NCBI GenBank assembly: GCA_903890485.1
Contig: CAITBM010000063.1
Location: 79,056-143,055 of the forward strand
DNA: 64,000 nt
Reading direction: 5' to 3'
Source: an uncultured Opitutaceae bacterium
GTDB lineage: Bacteria; Verrucomicrobiota; Verrucomicrobiia; Opitutales; Opitutaceae
Positions 51,730-61,391 of the stretch are shown here, one piece after another; within the stretch, counting starts at the first letter, position 1, and each line of letters begins with the position of its first letter. Below the pieces are notes generated by a model. That model was given only the letters and a program-made list of their open reading frames with translations, did not search any database and was not told where the DNA came from. A program made the position numbers and the translations under genes.

Positions 51730-52222
51730 GCGCCCGAGACTCCAGTTCAAGGAGGGCCTTTTTCCGGTCCTCCCCATAGGCGTAGCCCGTGAGGCTTCCA
51801 TCCGCTCCGATCACGCGGTGACAGGGAACCACGACGCAGATCGGGTTTGTCGCATTAGCGCGCCCCACGGCCCTCGCGGAGGTGCGCAGCGCCTTGGCGA
51901 TCACGCCATAGGAGCGGGTTTGCCCGTAGGGAATTGAAACGAGGGCCGACCAGACCCGGTGCTGGAACGCCGATCCCGCCGGCGCCAAGGGCAAGCTGAT
52001 GTCCTGCCTCTTGCCCCTGAACCAGTCCTTCAGCTGGGCCCGGGCGTCGGCTGTCCGGGATCTGTCCTCGACCAGGGGCCCTTGCGGCACGCGAGAGCGG
52101 ATTGTCGCCCGGCCCCCGAATACGGCTGCGACCAGTCTTTGCGTCGGGTCAACGGCTACCGAGAATTCGCCCAAGGGAGTCTCGAATGTGGAGAAATAAG
52201 TTGGGATTTGAGGGTTCTTCAT
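51716..52222 (-). CDS. ogt: Methylated-DNA-protein-cysteine methyltransferase
   Basis: A 168-residue suicide repair enzyme for O6-alkylguanine. The C-terminal domain has FQHRVWSALVSIPYGQTRSYG, the winged-helix arginine finger region GRANATNPICVVVPCHRVIG with the acceptor cysteine in PCHRV, and GSLTGYAYGEDRKKALLELE. It follows the Ada-AlkA gene with a 4-base overlap, so both respond together to alkylation damage. Confidence 0.95.
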   Translation of the reverse strand: MKNPQIPTYFSTFETPLGEFSVAVDPTQRLVAAVFGGRATIRSRVPQGPLVEDRSRTADARAQLKDWFRGKRQDISLPLAPAGSAFQHRVWSALVSIPYGQTRSYGVIAKALRTSARAVGRANATNPICVVVPCHRVIGADGSLTGYAYGEDRKKALLELESRALRRP

Positions 52223-53658
52223 AGCGCGGGCTGGTTGAGTTGCCAGAGATGAGCGGTCGCCAGGCTCCGATGAGGCGAGAACACCGCCATGAGACGCACG
52301 GTCGCGTCGATGTCGGGCCTCTCCTCAAGCTTGAAGAGTGTCTTCAGGCCGCTCGTGACCCCGGTGTCGCCTAACGGAACACAGTCGGCAAAGCCGAGGG
52401 ATCGCATCATCAGGTAATTCACGGACCAAGGTCCGAGTCCCCGTACGGAGAGAAGGGTCCTCTCTGCCCGCGTGGCCGACAGTGTGGGAAGTGCCTTCAG
52501 GTCGAGCTTGCCCTCGGCAATGAGGCGCGCTGCTCCGATCAGGTATTCCGCCTTTTGGCGCGAGTACTGCCAGGGGCGGAGATCGGCGGGCTCGAACTTG
52601 GCCACTGCGGTTGCGGCGGGCAGGCAGTAAAGGCCACCGGGCAGCCTTGTCCCTAGGTTTTCAACGAGGCGTCGCTTCAGGACGCAGGCGAAGGGCAAAT
52701 TGATCTGTTGGCCGATGATGGACCAGTAGAGCCCGTCAAGGACGCTTGGCGTCCTGACCAACCGAAGGCCAGCGCGTCCCGCCACAAGTCGGGCAAGCCC
52801 AAGGCGTCGGGCCAGGCGCGCAAATCCCGCTGCATCCTGTTCAAGGCCCAGAATACCCGCCACCAAGCCGTGGGCAAAAACAGAGTGCCTCGCGGTGCTG
52901 CGTCCGTTGGGGATCAGGGTTACGGCCACGGCATTGTCCCCAAACTCCATCCTCAGCACCGCTGGCAGCCCCTCTAGGTCTGCCGAGGCTTCAAATATTC
53001 GGCCGGTAAGGCGCTCAGTGAGGCTGTCAGGATCTCGACCGAGCGTCCGGAGTACCTGTGCCAGGGGATAGTCCCTCGGCAAGTCGATCGTGAAGGATGA
53101 ATCAGTGCTCAGCTTGCGGTATGCCGCCGGCGTCATCCCGTTGGCGGACCGAAAGTGCTCATGGAATGAGGACAGCGAGTCGAAACCGGCCTCCTCCGCG
53201 ACATGGACCAGAGAATGGCTCCCGAAAACCAGCAGGCGCCGTGAGGCCTCGATTTTGGCCTTTAGCAGCAGGTCGGCCGGCGTGGTATGGAAGTGCAGTC
53301 GAAAGAGTTCGAAGCAACGGGTGGCCCCGAAGCCCGAGCGTCTGACGACCGCACCGGCGTTGCGAAACCGCCCTGGCTCGGCCCGGACCTCGGTGACCAA
53401 GGCCTCGATCGACTCCAGGACGGGATCGGCACCCCGGGCGAAGTCGTCCGGGTGGCATTTCAGGCATGGGCGCAGCCCCGCGTCGCGCGCGGCGGTGCAG
53501 GTGGGAAAGAACCTGACATTCTCCTCCTTGGGTTTCCGGGCTCGGCAGGACGGCAGGCAATAGATTCCTGTCGTGAGGACGCCGGTGAAGAAGCGGCCAT
53601 TCCAGGAAGGATCGCTCGCAAGGAAGCGGGAGTACATCTGGGAGTGGGTCATCCTCAT
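52219..53658 (-). CDS. Ada-type regulator fused to AlkA DNA glycosylase
   Basis: A 479-residue protein. Residues 1-75 are the Ada zinc domain with Cys34, Cys38, Cys65 and Cys68 in the spacing of E. coli Ada; Cys34 would accept methyl groups from DNA phosphotriesters. Residues 80-185 are an AraC-type DNA-binding domain (HVAEEAGFDSLSSFHEHFRS). The C-terminal 290 residues are an AlkA glycosylase with an HhH-GPD motif (LLSVRGLGPWSVNYLMMRSL) and the catalytic aspartate in CVPLGDTGVTSG. It both senses and repairs methylated DNA. The ATG at 53658 is used; the frame extends upstream past the divergent gene's start, which is unlikely to be real. Confidence 0.92.
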   Translation of the reverse strand: MRMTHSQMYSRFLASDPSWNGRFFTGVLTTGIYCLPSCRARKPKEENVRFFPTCTAARDAGLRPCLKCHPDDFARGADPVLESIEALVTEVRAEPGRFRNAGAVVRRSGFGATRCFELFRLHFHTTPADLLLKAKIEASRRLLVFGSHSLVHVAEEAGFDSLSSFHEHFRSANGMTPAAYRKLSTDSSFTIDLPRDYPLAQVLRTLGRDPDSLTERLTGRIFEASADLEGLPAVLRMEFGDNAVAVTLIPNGRSTARHSVFAHGLVAGILGLEQDAAGFARLARRLGLARLVAGRAGLRLVRTPSVLDGLYWSIIGQQINLPFACVLKRRLVENLGTRLPGGLYCLPAATAVAKFEPADLRPWQYSRQKAEYLIGAARLIAEGKLDLKALPTLSATRAERTLLSVRGLGPWSVNYLMMRSLGFADCVPLGDTGVTSGLKTLFKLEERPDIDATVRLMAVFSPHRSLATAHLWQLNQPAL

Positions 53659-53798
53659 GGCAGGGGTCGATTCAACCGGGGAAAGAGTATCAAACTCGGG
53701 GGCTCGTGTCGTCCGCATTATTCCGCTGTAATTTTCCGCAGGGCGCTTGCCGTCTTTATGCTGATTTGGGTACGCTAGATGCTTAACGTACATTTGGA

Positions 53799-56240
53799 AT
53801 GTCCACCCCCCCACGACTCGTTCGCGCATGGCTCGACTCGCTATCCTCCGGGATAGTCGAGTTTGACCGCAACTGGGAGTCGGCGGCGCCTCCGGCGATA
53901 GCGCTTTCGGGGACGGTAGAGGTGACCCATTTCAAGCGGGCGCCCGACCTGGAGGTTGCGAAAACCCTGCGCTATTTTATCCGCGAGCCCGGGAAAATCT
54001 CATTTGCCCTTCCCCTGAAGCGCAACGGGGGCGTCGGCCGCGCAGACGAGCATGTGTACGTCGCCGGCCCTTTCAACGGATGGCAGGCTGCCGTGGGGAA
54101 CGAGGATTGGCTCATGAAGCTTGAGGACCTCGATGGTGAGGATGTGCTTCTTTGGACGGGACCCGTGCGCAAGTTGGGGTCCAGCGGCGAGGTCATGTTC
54201 AAGTTTGTCACCGGGGAGAACCAGTGGCTGCACCCAAGTGATGACGCCCCAAATTGTGTCAGGGACGAGACGGGTTTCGTGAACCGCTTTGTGGACCCCA
54301 ACAAGACCGGGGCCCACCTCTGGCGGTTCGAGCTTTCTGCTTCGCTCGACCTGGCGGGCGCGTGGACTGTGGCAGCCGGGGCCGATGTTACCAGTGGTTT
54401 TGTTCCCCTGGTGCCGGGCGATTTCTTCTTCGATCTGGGTACGGATCTGCCGATGGGGGCGCTTGTCGGCCACCGTTCGACTACATTCAGGATATTCGCC
54501 CCGCGTGCCGAGTCGGTGACCCTGTTTGCCTGCCACGACCTCGGCGCCAAAAAATCTGCCGACTCTTTTCCTCTCGCGCGAAGAGGCGACGCACATGGGG
54601 CTGGCGGAGTATGGGAGGTCGACCTCGACCGCAATCTCCACGGCTGGTTCTACTGGTATTCCATCGAGTCCGCGGGCGGCGACGGGAAGATCACAACCCG
54701 GACCGACGTCCTGGACCCCTACGCACTCGCCACCGTGGACCGGACCGGGCCCGGGATTGTGCTTGAGCGGGGATGGGTCGGGAAGGCCGACGGCGACTTC
54801 AGGACACCGGCCTGGCAGGATTTGGTCATTGCCGAGGCCCACGTGAGGGACCTCGCCGCGAGGGCGCCCCTGGGCGCCACGGCGGTCGAGAGGCGGGGCT
54901 TCACCGGTCTGAAGAAGTGGGTCGAGAGCCCGGATTTCTACCTTCACCACCTCGGGATCAACTGCGTCGAGCTCCAGCCCGTGCAGGAGTTCGATAACAA
55001 GACCCCGGAGGAGTACCACTGGGGATATATGACGAACTCCTATTTCGCCCCTGAGAGCAGTTACGCTCTGGCGCCAGCGGAAGCCTCGGGCATACGCGAG
55101 CTCCAGCAGCTCGTGAAGGCGTTCCATGACCGTGGAATTGCAGTGATCCTGGATGTCGTCTACAACCACGTCGGCGAGCCGGCCCACCTCATGGCGATCG
55201 ACAGGCTCTACTACTTTGAGCAGGACCCCGAGGGGAACCTTGCCAACTGGAGCGGCTGCGGAAACGACCTGAGGGCCGGCGCGGCGATGGCAAAAAGGCT
55301 CATTATCGACAGCTGCATCCACTTGATCGAGGCCTACGGGGTCGACGGCTTCCGATTTGATCTCGCCGAGCTCCTTGGGATCGACGTGCTGAAGCAGATC
55401 GAGGTGGCTCTGAAACGGGTGAAGCCGAGTGTGATCCTTATCGCCGAGCCCTGGAGCTTCAGGGGACACATTGCAGGGGCCCTCCGCGACACCGGCTGGG
55501 CGTCCTGGAACGACGGCTACCGGAATTTCCTCAAGGACTACGTTCTTGGCGGCGCCCCCGCCGAAAGGCTTGAGTATTTCCTGAGGGGTTCCCCGTGGTA
55601 TTTTGCGAAGTGGCCTGCGCAGACGGTCAACTATACCGAGTCCCACGACGACCGCACATGGATCGACTCGATCACCGAGAATCCGGGGTTTAACGGCACC
55701 AACCCGACACTCAACGACGTGAGACGGACCCACCTCATGGCGTCGATCCTCTTCATGTCGGTGGGCATTCCTATGCTTGCCGCGGGGCAGGATTTCCTGA
55801 GGAGCAAGGGCGGGCTGGGAAACACCTACCAGCGGGGGGATGTGAACGCGCTCGACTACAAGCGCATGTACCGGTTCCTCGGCACCCATGCGTACTTTGC
55901 CGATTGGATCTCCTTCCGGAGAGGCAACCGCGGCAGGCTCTTGAGGCACTTCTCGAGGCCCTCCGAGGGATTCTTCCAATTCTTCAGCGGCAGCGGCACG
56001 GCGCTCGCCGTGCTCGTGAACGCGGACTACTCGAAAGGCCAGGAGCGCCTTCTCTACGCGGTCAATCCTAACCAGTCTGATGCCACTATATCGATAGGGG
56101 AGGCGGCGTCGGGAGCGTGGCGCCAGATCGCCGATCACGAGCGATTCCTGAACGCCGGAAGCCGCGCCGCGACGCTCAGGGTTGAGCCGAGTCTCGAGAT
56201 TCCGGCACTTAGCTGTGGTCTCTGGATTTCCGGGGCCTAA
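53799..56240 (+). CDS. Pullulanase-type GH13 alpha-glucan debranching enzyme
   Basis: An 813-residue cytoplasmic enzyme (no signal peptide). Two N-terminal beta-sandwich segments (CBM48-like VYVAGPFNGWQAA; TTFRIFAPRAESVTLFA) precede the GH13 barrel. Conserved regions are DVVYNHVGE (about residue 455), GVDGFRFDLAELLG with the nucleophile (about Asp519), ILIAEPWSF with the acid/base (about Glu549) and NYTESHDDRTW (about residue 614). The layout is that of type I pullulanases, cutting alpha-1,6 branches. Divergent from the Ada-AlkA gene with about 140 bases between starts. Confidence 0.9.
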   Translation: MSTPPRLVRAWLDSLSSGIVEFDRNWESAAPPAIALSGTVEVTHFKRAPDLEVAKTLRYFIREPGKISFALPLKRNGGVGRADEHVYVAGPFNGWQAAVGNEDWLMKLEDLDGEDVLLWTGPVRKLGSSGEVMFKFVTGENQWLHPSDDAPNCVRDETGFVNRFVDPNKTGAHLWRFELSASLDLAGAWTVAAGADVTSGFVPLVPGDFFFDLGTDLPMGALVGHRSTTFRIFAPRAESVTLFACHDLGAKKSADSFPLARRGDAHGAGGVWEVDLDRNLHGWFYWYSIESAGGDGKITTRTDVLDPYALATVDRTGPGIVLERGWVGKADGDFRTPAWQDLVIAEAHVRDLAARAPLGATAVERRGFTGLKKWVESPDFYLHHLGINCVELQPVQEFDNKTPEEYHWGYMTNSYFAPESSYALAPAEASGIRELQQLVKAFHDRGIAVILDVVYNHVGEPAHLMAIDRLYYFEQDPEGNLANWSGCGNDLRAGAAMAKRLIIDSCIHLIEAYGVDGFRFDLAELLGIDVLKQIEVALKRVKPSVILIAEPWSFRGHIAGALRDTGWASWNDGYRNFLKDYVLGGAPAERLEYFLRGSPWYFAKWPAQTVNYTESHDDRTWIDSITENPGFNGTNPTLNDVRRTHLMASILFMSVGIPMLAAGQDFLRSKGGLGNTYQRGDVNALDYKRMYRFLGTHAYFADWISFRRGNRGRLLRHFSRPSEGFFQFFSGSGTALAVLVNADYSKGQERLLYAVNPNQSDATISIGEAASGAWRQIADHERFLNAGSRAATLRVEPSLEIPALSCGLWISGA

Positions 56241-56250
56241 CCTGGCCGGG

Positions 56251-57387
56251 TCACTTTGCCGCGAATCGGTAGATCGTCGTGCTCTTGAACTGCTCGCCGG
56301 GCCTTAAAAGCGTCGACGGGAAGCCCGGCTGGTTGACCGAATCGGGATAGTGCTGGGTTTCGAGGCAGAAACCGGCGTAGGACTTGTACGCCCAGCCGTT
56401 TTTCCCGACAATCTTTCCGTCGAGCCCGTTCGCTGTGTAAAGCTGGACACCAGGCTGGTCCGTCGAGACCTCCAGTGATCGGCCGGTGGCCGGATCATAG
56501 ACGCGGGCGGCAAGCACCAGGTTGCGGCCGCCTCCGTCGATCACGTAGTTGTGGTCGTACCCATTGGTGTTCCCGGGGACCTTGCGGATGTCCCGCCCGA
56601 TCGGCTTGGCCTGCGTGAAGTCCAGAGGGCCGCCCGCCACGTCGGCGATCACCCCGGTGGGGATCAGCCCCTCGTCGCCTGGAGTGTATTTGGACGCCTT
56701 GATCTGGAGAACTTGGTCCCTTACGTCACCCTTGCCCGCGAGGTTGAAATAGCTGTGGTTGGTCAGGTTCACGGGCGTCGTCTTGTCGGTGGTTGCCTCG
56801 TAGTCGAATCTGACCTCATTGCCGTTCGTGAGGGTATAGGTCATCCGGACCCTGAGGGTTCCCGGGAAGCCCTCGTTGCCGTCCTCGCTGACGTGCGTGA
56901 ACACGACAGAGGGGCCGTTAGGCCCGTCGACCGGCTCCGCCTGCCAGACGAGCTTGTCGAAGCCGACGATACCACCGTGGAGCGTGTTGGGGCCGTTGTT
57001 TATCGCCAGCGTGTAGGTCTTGCCCTCGACGGTGAAACGCCCCTTGGCGATCCGGTTCGCCACCCGGCCCACGACCGAGCCAAAGCAGGGGCTCTCGGTG
57101 AGGTACTGTTTCAGGTTGTCGAAGCCGAGCACGACGTCCCCCATCTTGCCGGTGCGGTCGGGCACATGGAGCTCCGTGATCGCGGCTCCGTAGGTGATGA
57201 CCTTGCACACAAGGCCATCGGAATTGGTAAGCGTATAGAGGTCGACTTGGGTGCCGTCAGGCATGTTGCCAAACGCCGACTTGGTGATGCTAGCAGCCAT
57301 GGGAATTGCGGTTAGGATGATGAGGCTGGCGACAACGCACCAGCATGAGGCCTGCCGGAAGGGCCCGACGGGCACGGGGTTATTCAC
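56251..57387 (-). CDS. galM: Exported aldose 1-epimerase
   Basis: A 378-residue mutarotase with a hydrophobic leader (VVASLIILTAIPMAASITK). Typical parts are VCKVITYGAAITELHVPDRTG, GSVVGRVANRIAKGRF, NNGPNTLHGGIVGFDKLVW with the catalytic histidine, VNLTNHSYFNLAG and GVQLYTANGLDG, and FCLETQHYPDSVN with the catalytic glutamate. It interconverts anomers of released sugars. The start codon is GTG. Last gene of the amino-sugar operon, 62 bases after the sugar porter. Confidence 0.93.
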   Translation of the reverse strand: MNNPVPVGPFRQASCWCVVASLIILTAIPMAASITKSAFGNMPDGTQVDLYTLTNSDGLVCKVITYGAAITELHVPDRTGKMGDVVLGFDNLKQYLTESPCFGSVVGRVANRIAKGRFTVEGKTYTLAINNGPNTLHGGIVGFDKLVWQAEPVDGPNGPSVVFTHVSEDGNEGFPGTLRVRMTYTLTNGNEVRFDYEATTDKTTPVNLTNHSYFNLAGKGDVRDQVLQIKASKYTPGDEGLIPTGVIADVAGGPLDFTQAKPIGRDIRKVPGNTNGYDHNYVIDGGGRNLVLAARVYDPATGRSLEVSTDQPGVQLYTANGLDGKIVGKNGWAYKSYAGFCLETQHYPDSVNQPGFPSTLLRPGEQFKSTTIYRFAAK

Positions 57388-57449
57388 GCGGCCACTATTG
57401 CGGCCCGGGCCGCGTCTTTCGATAAAAAAGAGTCCCCGGGCGCCCTCGC

Positions 57450-59234
57450 TCAGGCCCGATCGAAAAGTTCCTCGATCTCCTCAAGTGTCTTACCCTTGGT
57501 CTCGGGCAGGAAGAATGCGGCCGTGACAAAGTAAACCACCGTCGAGCCGGCAAACGCAAAGAAGAGGGTCGAATACCCGTACTTTCCGACCGTCGGCAGG
57601 AATGTGGCGGCAATGCCGGTGGAAACCGCTTGGTTGACCAGGAGGGCGATGCTCATCCCGTTGGAGCGGATGCGCGTCGGCATGAGCTCGGAGAGCGCGA
57701 GCCAGACGCAGACGCCTGGCCCCGACGCGAAAAACGCCATGAAGCTGAATGTGAAGATAGCGGTGAGCCACCCGTTCCGCTCGCTGGGGACGGGGGTGAC
57801 GAGCGCGTTCTCAATCCGAAGAGGGGCGGACCTGGCCCCTTCGAGGTCGGCGAACGGATTCGAGAAGAAGGCCACGACCTTGTTGGCCGGGACGCAGCTC
57901 TCTCGGGACACTGAAACCGTGTGCGTTGCCGGATCATCCGAGCGCACGACGTTGGTGGCGGCCCTGAAGTCGCCGTAGGAATAGATCACGGTAAACGTGG
58001 TGGCCCTTCCCTGGATGGCCTTCCCGGATTCACCCGCCGTTGAGAGGAGCTTGTCTGCGGACGATCGGTCAAATGGGATGGCGAGGTGCTGGTCGGCCGT
58101 CACCTGGGCTTGGACAGCGTCCCTGCAGTCGACACGAAGCGTCTCAGTCGACCGGAAAATGAACCCCACCGCGACCAGGGACATGATGATCCCGGCGCTG
58201 CCCACCGAGAGCAGGAATTTGCGGCCGAGCTTGTCGACCAGGACGACACCGACAATGGTCAGCAGGAAGTTGACTAGGGTGAGGACCACATAGCCCCAGT
58301 GGGCCTCCACGTCGGAAAGGCCCGCCTGAAGCAGGATATTGGCGTTGTAGCCGATGATCGAATTGACCCCAGTCGCCTGGTTGCAGGCGAGGATGACGCA
58401 GGCCAGGATGAACGGGATCGCGTATTTCCGGCTAAGGAGCGAGTCGCGCTGCTTGCCGCTCTCCTTGTGCTCTCGTTCCGCAGAGGCGACGCGGTCCATC
58501 TCGCCCATCTCGAGCTCGGTGTCGGCCGCGCTGCGCGACCGCGCGAGGGCTGTCCGCGCCTCCGCGAAGCGTCCCTTGCGGTGAAGCCAGCGAGGGGACT
58601 CGGACACGACGGCGCTGCCGAAGACAAATAGGACTCCGGGAGGCAGTGAAACCCAGAAGATGCTCCTCCACGCGGTGTCCTTGAAGGCGAAGAGCCTCGC
58701 CGGGTCGCCAAGCTTCGCGACCTCGGCCACGCGGAAACTAAAGTACATGCCGATCAGGGCGGCCACGACGATGCCGAGGGTGAGGAGCCATTGGAAGATG
58801 CCCGTGCCCTTTCCCCTACTGGACGCACCCAGGCATTCGGCCAGGTAGAGCGGGACTACAACCCCGATAAGGCCTGCGCTGACGCCCTGAAGCAGGCGCC
58901 CCATGACGAGGTAGCCGTATCCATGGGCGAGCGCGATCACCGGGATGCTGGCGATGAATAGGGCGCCGCTGATGATCATGAGCGGCTTGCGGCCCAGGCC
59001 ATCGGCTAGGACGCCGGCAAAAAGGGTTGATATTACGCTGCCGAGAAGGACGGCGGCCACAATGAACGACAGCTGCCCCGCGCTAAACCCGGAGGTCGCC
59101 TCCAGGTACGGCAGCGCACCGGCGATGATGCCGACATCGACGCCATAGAGGAGTCCCCCGAGTCCGGCCACCAGCAGGAGGATGACGTTGTAGCGCTTGG
59201 TGGAGGCGGCTGCCGCCGGGGTGAAGTCGGACAT
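57450..59234 (-). CDS. MFS sugar porter with large extracytoplasmic insert
   Basis: A 594-residue permease of the sugar porter family. Signatures are GGLLYGVDVGIIAGALPYL, ADGLGRKPLMIISGAL, ESPRWLHRKGRFAEA and the terminal PETKGKTLEEIEELF. Between helices 9 and 10, residues about 362-485 form a polar insert with two cysteines (LRVDCRDAVQ, SRESCVPANK) that is absent in E. coli XylE or GalP. The insert could bind sugar or a partner protein outside the membrane. Starts 21 bases after the hexosaminidase gene. Confidence 0.9.
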   Translation of the reverse strand: MSDFTPAAAASTKRYNVILLLVAGLGGLLYGVDVGIIAGALPYLEATSGFSAGQLSFIVAAVLLGSVISTLFAGVLADGLGRKPLMIISGALFIASIPVIALAHGYGYLVMGRLLQGVSAGLIGVVVPLYLAECLGASSRGKGTGIFQWLLTLGIVVAALIGMYFSFRVAEVAKLGDPARLFAFKDTAWRSIFWVSLPPGVLFVFGSAVVSESPRWLHRKGRFAEARTALARSRSAADTELEMGEMDRVASAEREHKESGKQRDSLLSRKYAIPFILACVILACNQATGVNSIIGYNANILLQAGLSDVEAHWGYVVLTLVNFLLTIVGVVLVDKLGRKFLLSVGSAGIIMSLVAVGFIFRSTETLRVDCRDAVQAQVTADQHLAIPFDRSSADKLLSTAGESGKAIQGRATTFTVIYSYGDFRAATNVVRSDDPATHTVSVSRESCVPANKVVAFFSNPFADLEGARSAPLRIENALVTPVPSERNGWLTAIFTFSFMAFFASGPGVCVWLALSELMPTRIRSNGMSIALLVNQAVSTGIAATFLPTVGKYGYSTLFFAFAGSTVVYFVTAAFFLPETKGKTLEEIEELFDRA

Positions 59235-59255
59235 TGGGATGACCTTCGGGTGGGG

Positions 59256-61391
59256 TTAGTGGGCGGGGGCGGGAGCTGCAGGGGCTGCGGTTGAGGCCAC
59301 CAGGGCGCGCCACTGGTCGTCCGAGGCGCCCGCGCGCTTTTCCTGGTTTACGGCGGCCGCAACGAGGAGGCGCACCGGCGCCAGGATGGGCAGTATGGTC
59401 GCGGACAGGTCGGGCTGGGCTGCAGTATCGAGCCTGCTGAGCGCTCCGGAACAGGCTTCGGACCCCAGCGGCGTTCCTGCGGCAAGCGAGGATATGGCCT
59501 CAGTGCCCACGTCGCTCGCCGCGGTCAGGCCGCGGCCGCGAGCAATGGCCTCGCGGAGACCCGGGTAAGTAGTGGGAAGAATGTCGGAGACTTCCTTACC
59601 GGCAAGGCTCCAGCGCGAAAGCGGGCCAAGCAGTGATTGGAGGGAGCCCTTGTCGATTGCTCCCGGCGCAAACACGGCGTTCTCGACCGCCACGGCGAAA
59701 CGCCGGGAAGCCTCGCTCTCCGGCTTGGCGGCGTCGGCGATCCCGATCAGCGGCACCTGCTGGTTCATCCAAATCTGGCGATCAAAGCGCTCGTAGCGCT
59801 TAACGGGCTCTATCATCTGGAGGAATACCTTAAGCGACGAGACCCCCGGGGCTTCCAGGTTTGCCCCAACCAGGTGGCGAAGCATCAGGTCGCCGTTCTT
59901 GTCGTGGAGGGCTCCGGCCTCGGTGAGCCGGTCGCTCACGATGGCCAACCGGCGGTACATCTCCGGCACATCCCTGAGGTGCGAGGGGGACCAGAGCCTC
60001 TCAGCGATCGCGGCGGTGCGGGGCCAGATCCGCGAGTCGATTGTCTCGGGGGTCACAAACTCACCCCACATCGTGGCTTCTCCCCCGAGGACATGGGACT
60101 TCTGCGCCTCCGTGAGCTTCGAGGAAGCTGGGACGGGGTCCTGCAGGTAGTGGTCCGCGGCCGGAAAGCACAGGTCGATGTAGTAGCCGTTGGACAGGAG
60201 CCCGTCGAATCCAAGGGTGGCTGCCGCGGCGAGGGCCTCCGTGCCGCGCCAGGAGTGGATCACGCAGTCACGCGGGAGGTCGGGATTGAGGATTTCATCC
60301 CAGCCAACCAGGCGCTTTCCCAGCGCGACAAGCATCGCATCGACTCGTGTGTTGAAGTAGGCGTGGAGCCCCGCGTTGTCCTTAAGGCCGCGTTCCTTGA
60401 TGAAGGCCTGGATGCGGGGGTTGGCGTTCCACTGGACACCGTTGTTCTCGTCGCCGCCGATGTGGATCAGCGGGTCGGGGAAGAGGGCCGCCATCTCGCC
60501 CAGGAAGTCCTTAATGAGCGCGTACGTTTCCTCCTTGGTCGGGTCCATCACCGGGTTGAACACTCCCCAATGCCGCTCGATAGAGTAGGGCCCCGGGAGG
60601 CTCGCGAGCTCAGGATGGGAAACCAGCCAGCTGTTGGTGTGGCCGGGCATGTCAAACTCGGGCAACACCCGGATGCCGCGGGATGCGGCGTAGGCGATGA
60701 TTTTGCGCATCTGCTCCTGGGTGAAGAAATTGCCGTCAGAGCCGTATTCCTGGAGCTCCGGGTGCGTGTGGCTCTCGATCCTGAAGCCCTGGTCGTCGCT
60801 CAGGTGCAGGTGGAGCACGTTGAGCTTAACGGCGGCCATCGCATCCAGGTTTCGCAGGATGACCTCCGTCGGTTCCCAGTGGCGCGCCACGTCGATCAGG
60901 AGGCCGCGCCAGCGGAATCGCGGCCGGTCCTCGATCGAAACGGAGCCCAGGGTCCATCCGTCGGGCCCTGATTTTGGAAGCTGCAGGAGGGTTTCAAGCC
61001 CATGCAGGGCACCCAGGGAGTTGGGGGCGCGCAGTGTGCCCTTGGCCCCGTTCACCTCGAGGGTGTAGGATTCATCCTCGGACCCGTCGGGGATCGGGGA
61101 GGTCGAGCGGGCGCAGGAGAGCTCAAGCGTGAACACGGCGGGTGCTCCGTTGGCGGCGGACCTCGCCGTCCATCTGGCCCTGGCCCGCTCCACGGCTCCG
61201 GCAAGGCGGCTGTCGGCTGCCCCGGAAAAGTTGACCACAAGGCTTTTCGGCAGAGGGACCGAGCCCTCAAGGATGCGCACTTGGGCCGGCGCCGGCATCA
61301 CGTCCAAGGGGAGCTGGTCGGCCAACGCCGAAGGCGAAGCTGCAAGCACGGCGCTAAAGAGGCAGATCGCGAAGGAATTCGTCTGGAGCAT
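59256..61391 (-). CDS. Secreted GH20 beta-N-acetylhexosaminidase
   Basis: A 711-residue exported enzyme (signal segment FAICLFSAVLAASPSALA). The N-terminal alpha/beta domain precedes a TIM barrel starting FRWRGLLIDVARHWEPTEVI. The catalytic pair is in PLIHIGGDENNGVQW (about Asp309-Glu310). The substrate-pocket tryptophans and VIHSWRGTEALA are also seen. It removes terminal GlcNAc or GalNAc. The ATG at 61391 overlaps the upstream gene by 38 bases, which is unusual but gives the only complete signal peptide. Confidence 0.92.
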   Translation of the reverse strand: MLQTNSFAICLFSAVLAASPSALADQLPLDVMPAPAQVRILEGSVPLPKSLVVNFSGAADSRLAGAVERARARWTARSAANGAPAVFTLELSCARSTSPIPDGSEDESYTLEVNGAKGTLRAPNSLGALHGLETLLQLPKSGPDGWTLGSVSIEDRPRFRWRGLLIDVARHWEPTEVILRNLDAMAAVKLNVLHLHLSDDQGFRIESHTHPELQEYGSDGNFFTQEQMRKIIAYAASRGIRVLPEFDMPGHTNSWLVSHPELASLPGPYSIERHWGVFNPVMDPTKEETYALIKDFLGEMAALFPDPLIHIGGDENNGVQWNANPRIQAFIKERGLKDNAGLHAYFNTRVDAMLVALGKRLVGWDEILNPDLPRDCVIHSWRGTEALAAAATLGFDGLLSNGYYIDLCFPAADHYLQDPVPASSKLTEAQKSHVLGGEATMWGEFVTPETIDSRIWPRTAAIAERLWSPSHLRDVPEMYRRLAIVSDRLTEAGALHDKNGDLMLRHLVGANLEAPGVSSLKVFLQMIEPVKRYERFDRQIWMNQQVPLIGIADAAKPESEASRRFAVAVENAVFAPGAIDKGSLQSLLGPLSRWSLAGKEVSDILPTTYPGLREAIARGRGLTAASDVGTEAISSLAAGTPLGSEACSGALSRLDTAAQPDLSATILPILAPVRLLVAAAVNQEKRAGASDDQWRALVASTAAPAAPAPAH

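Noticed and set aside
54000..56138. 712-codon minus-strand frame opposite the pullulanase gene
   Set aside because: Composition is non-protein-like and all GH13 motifs lie on the plus strand.
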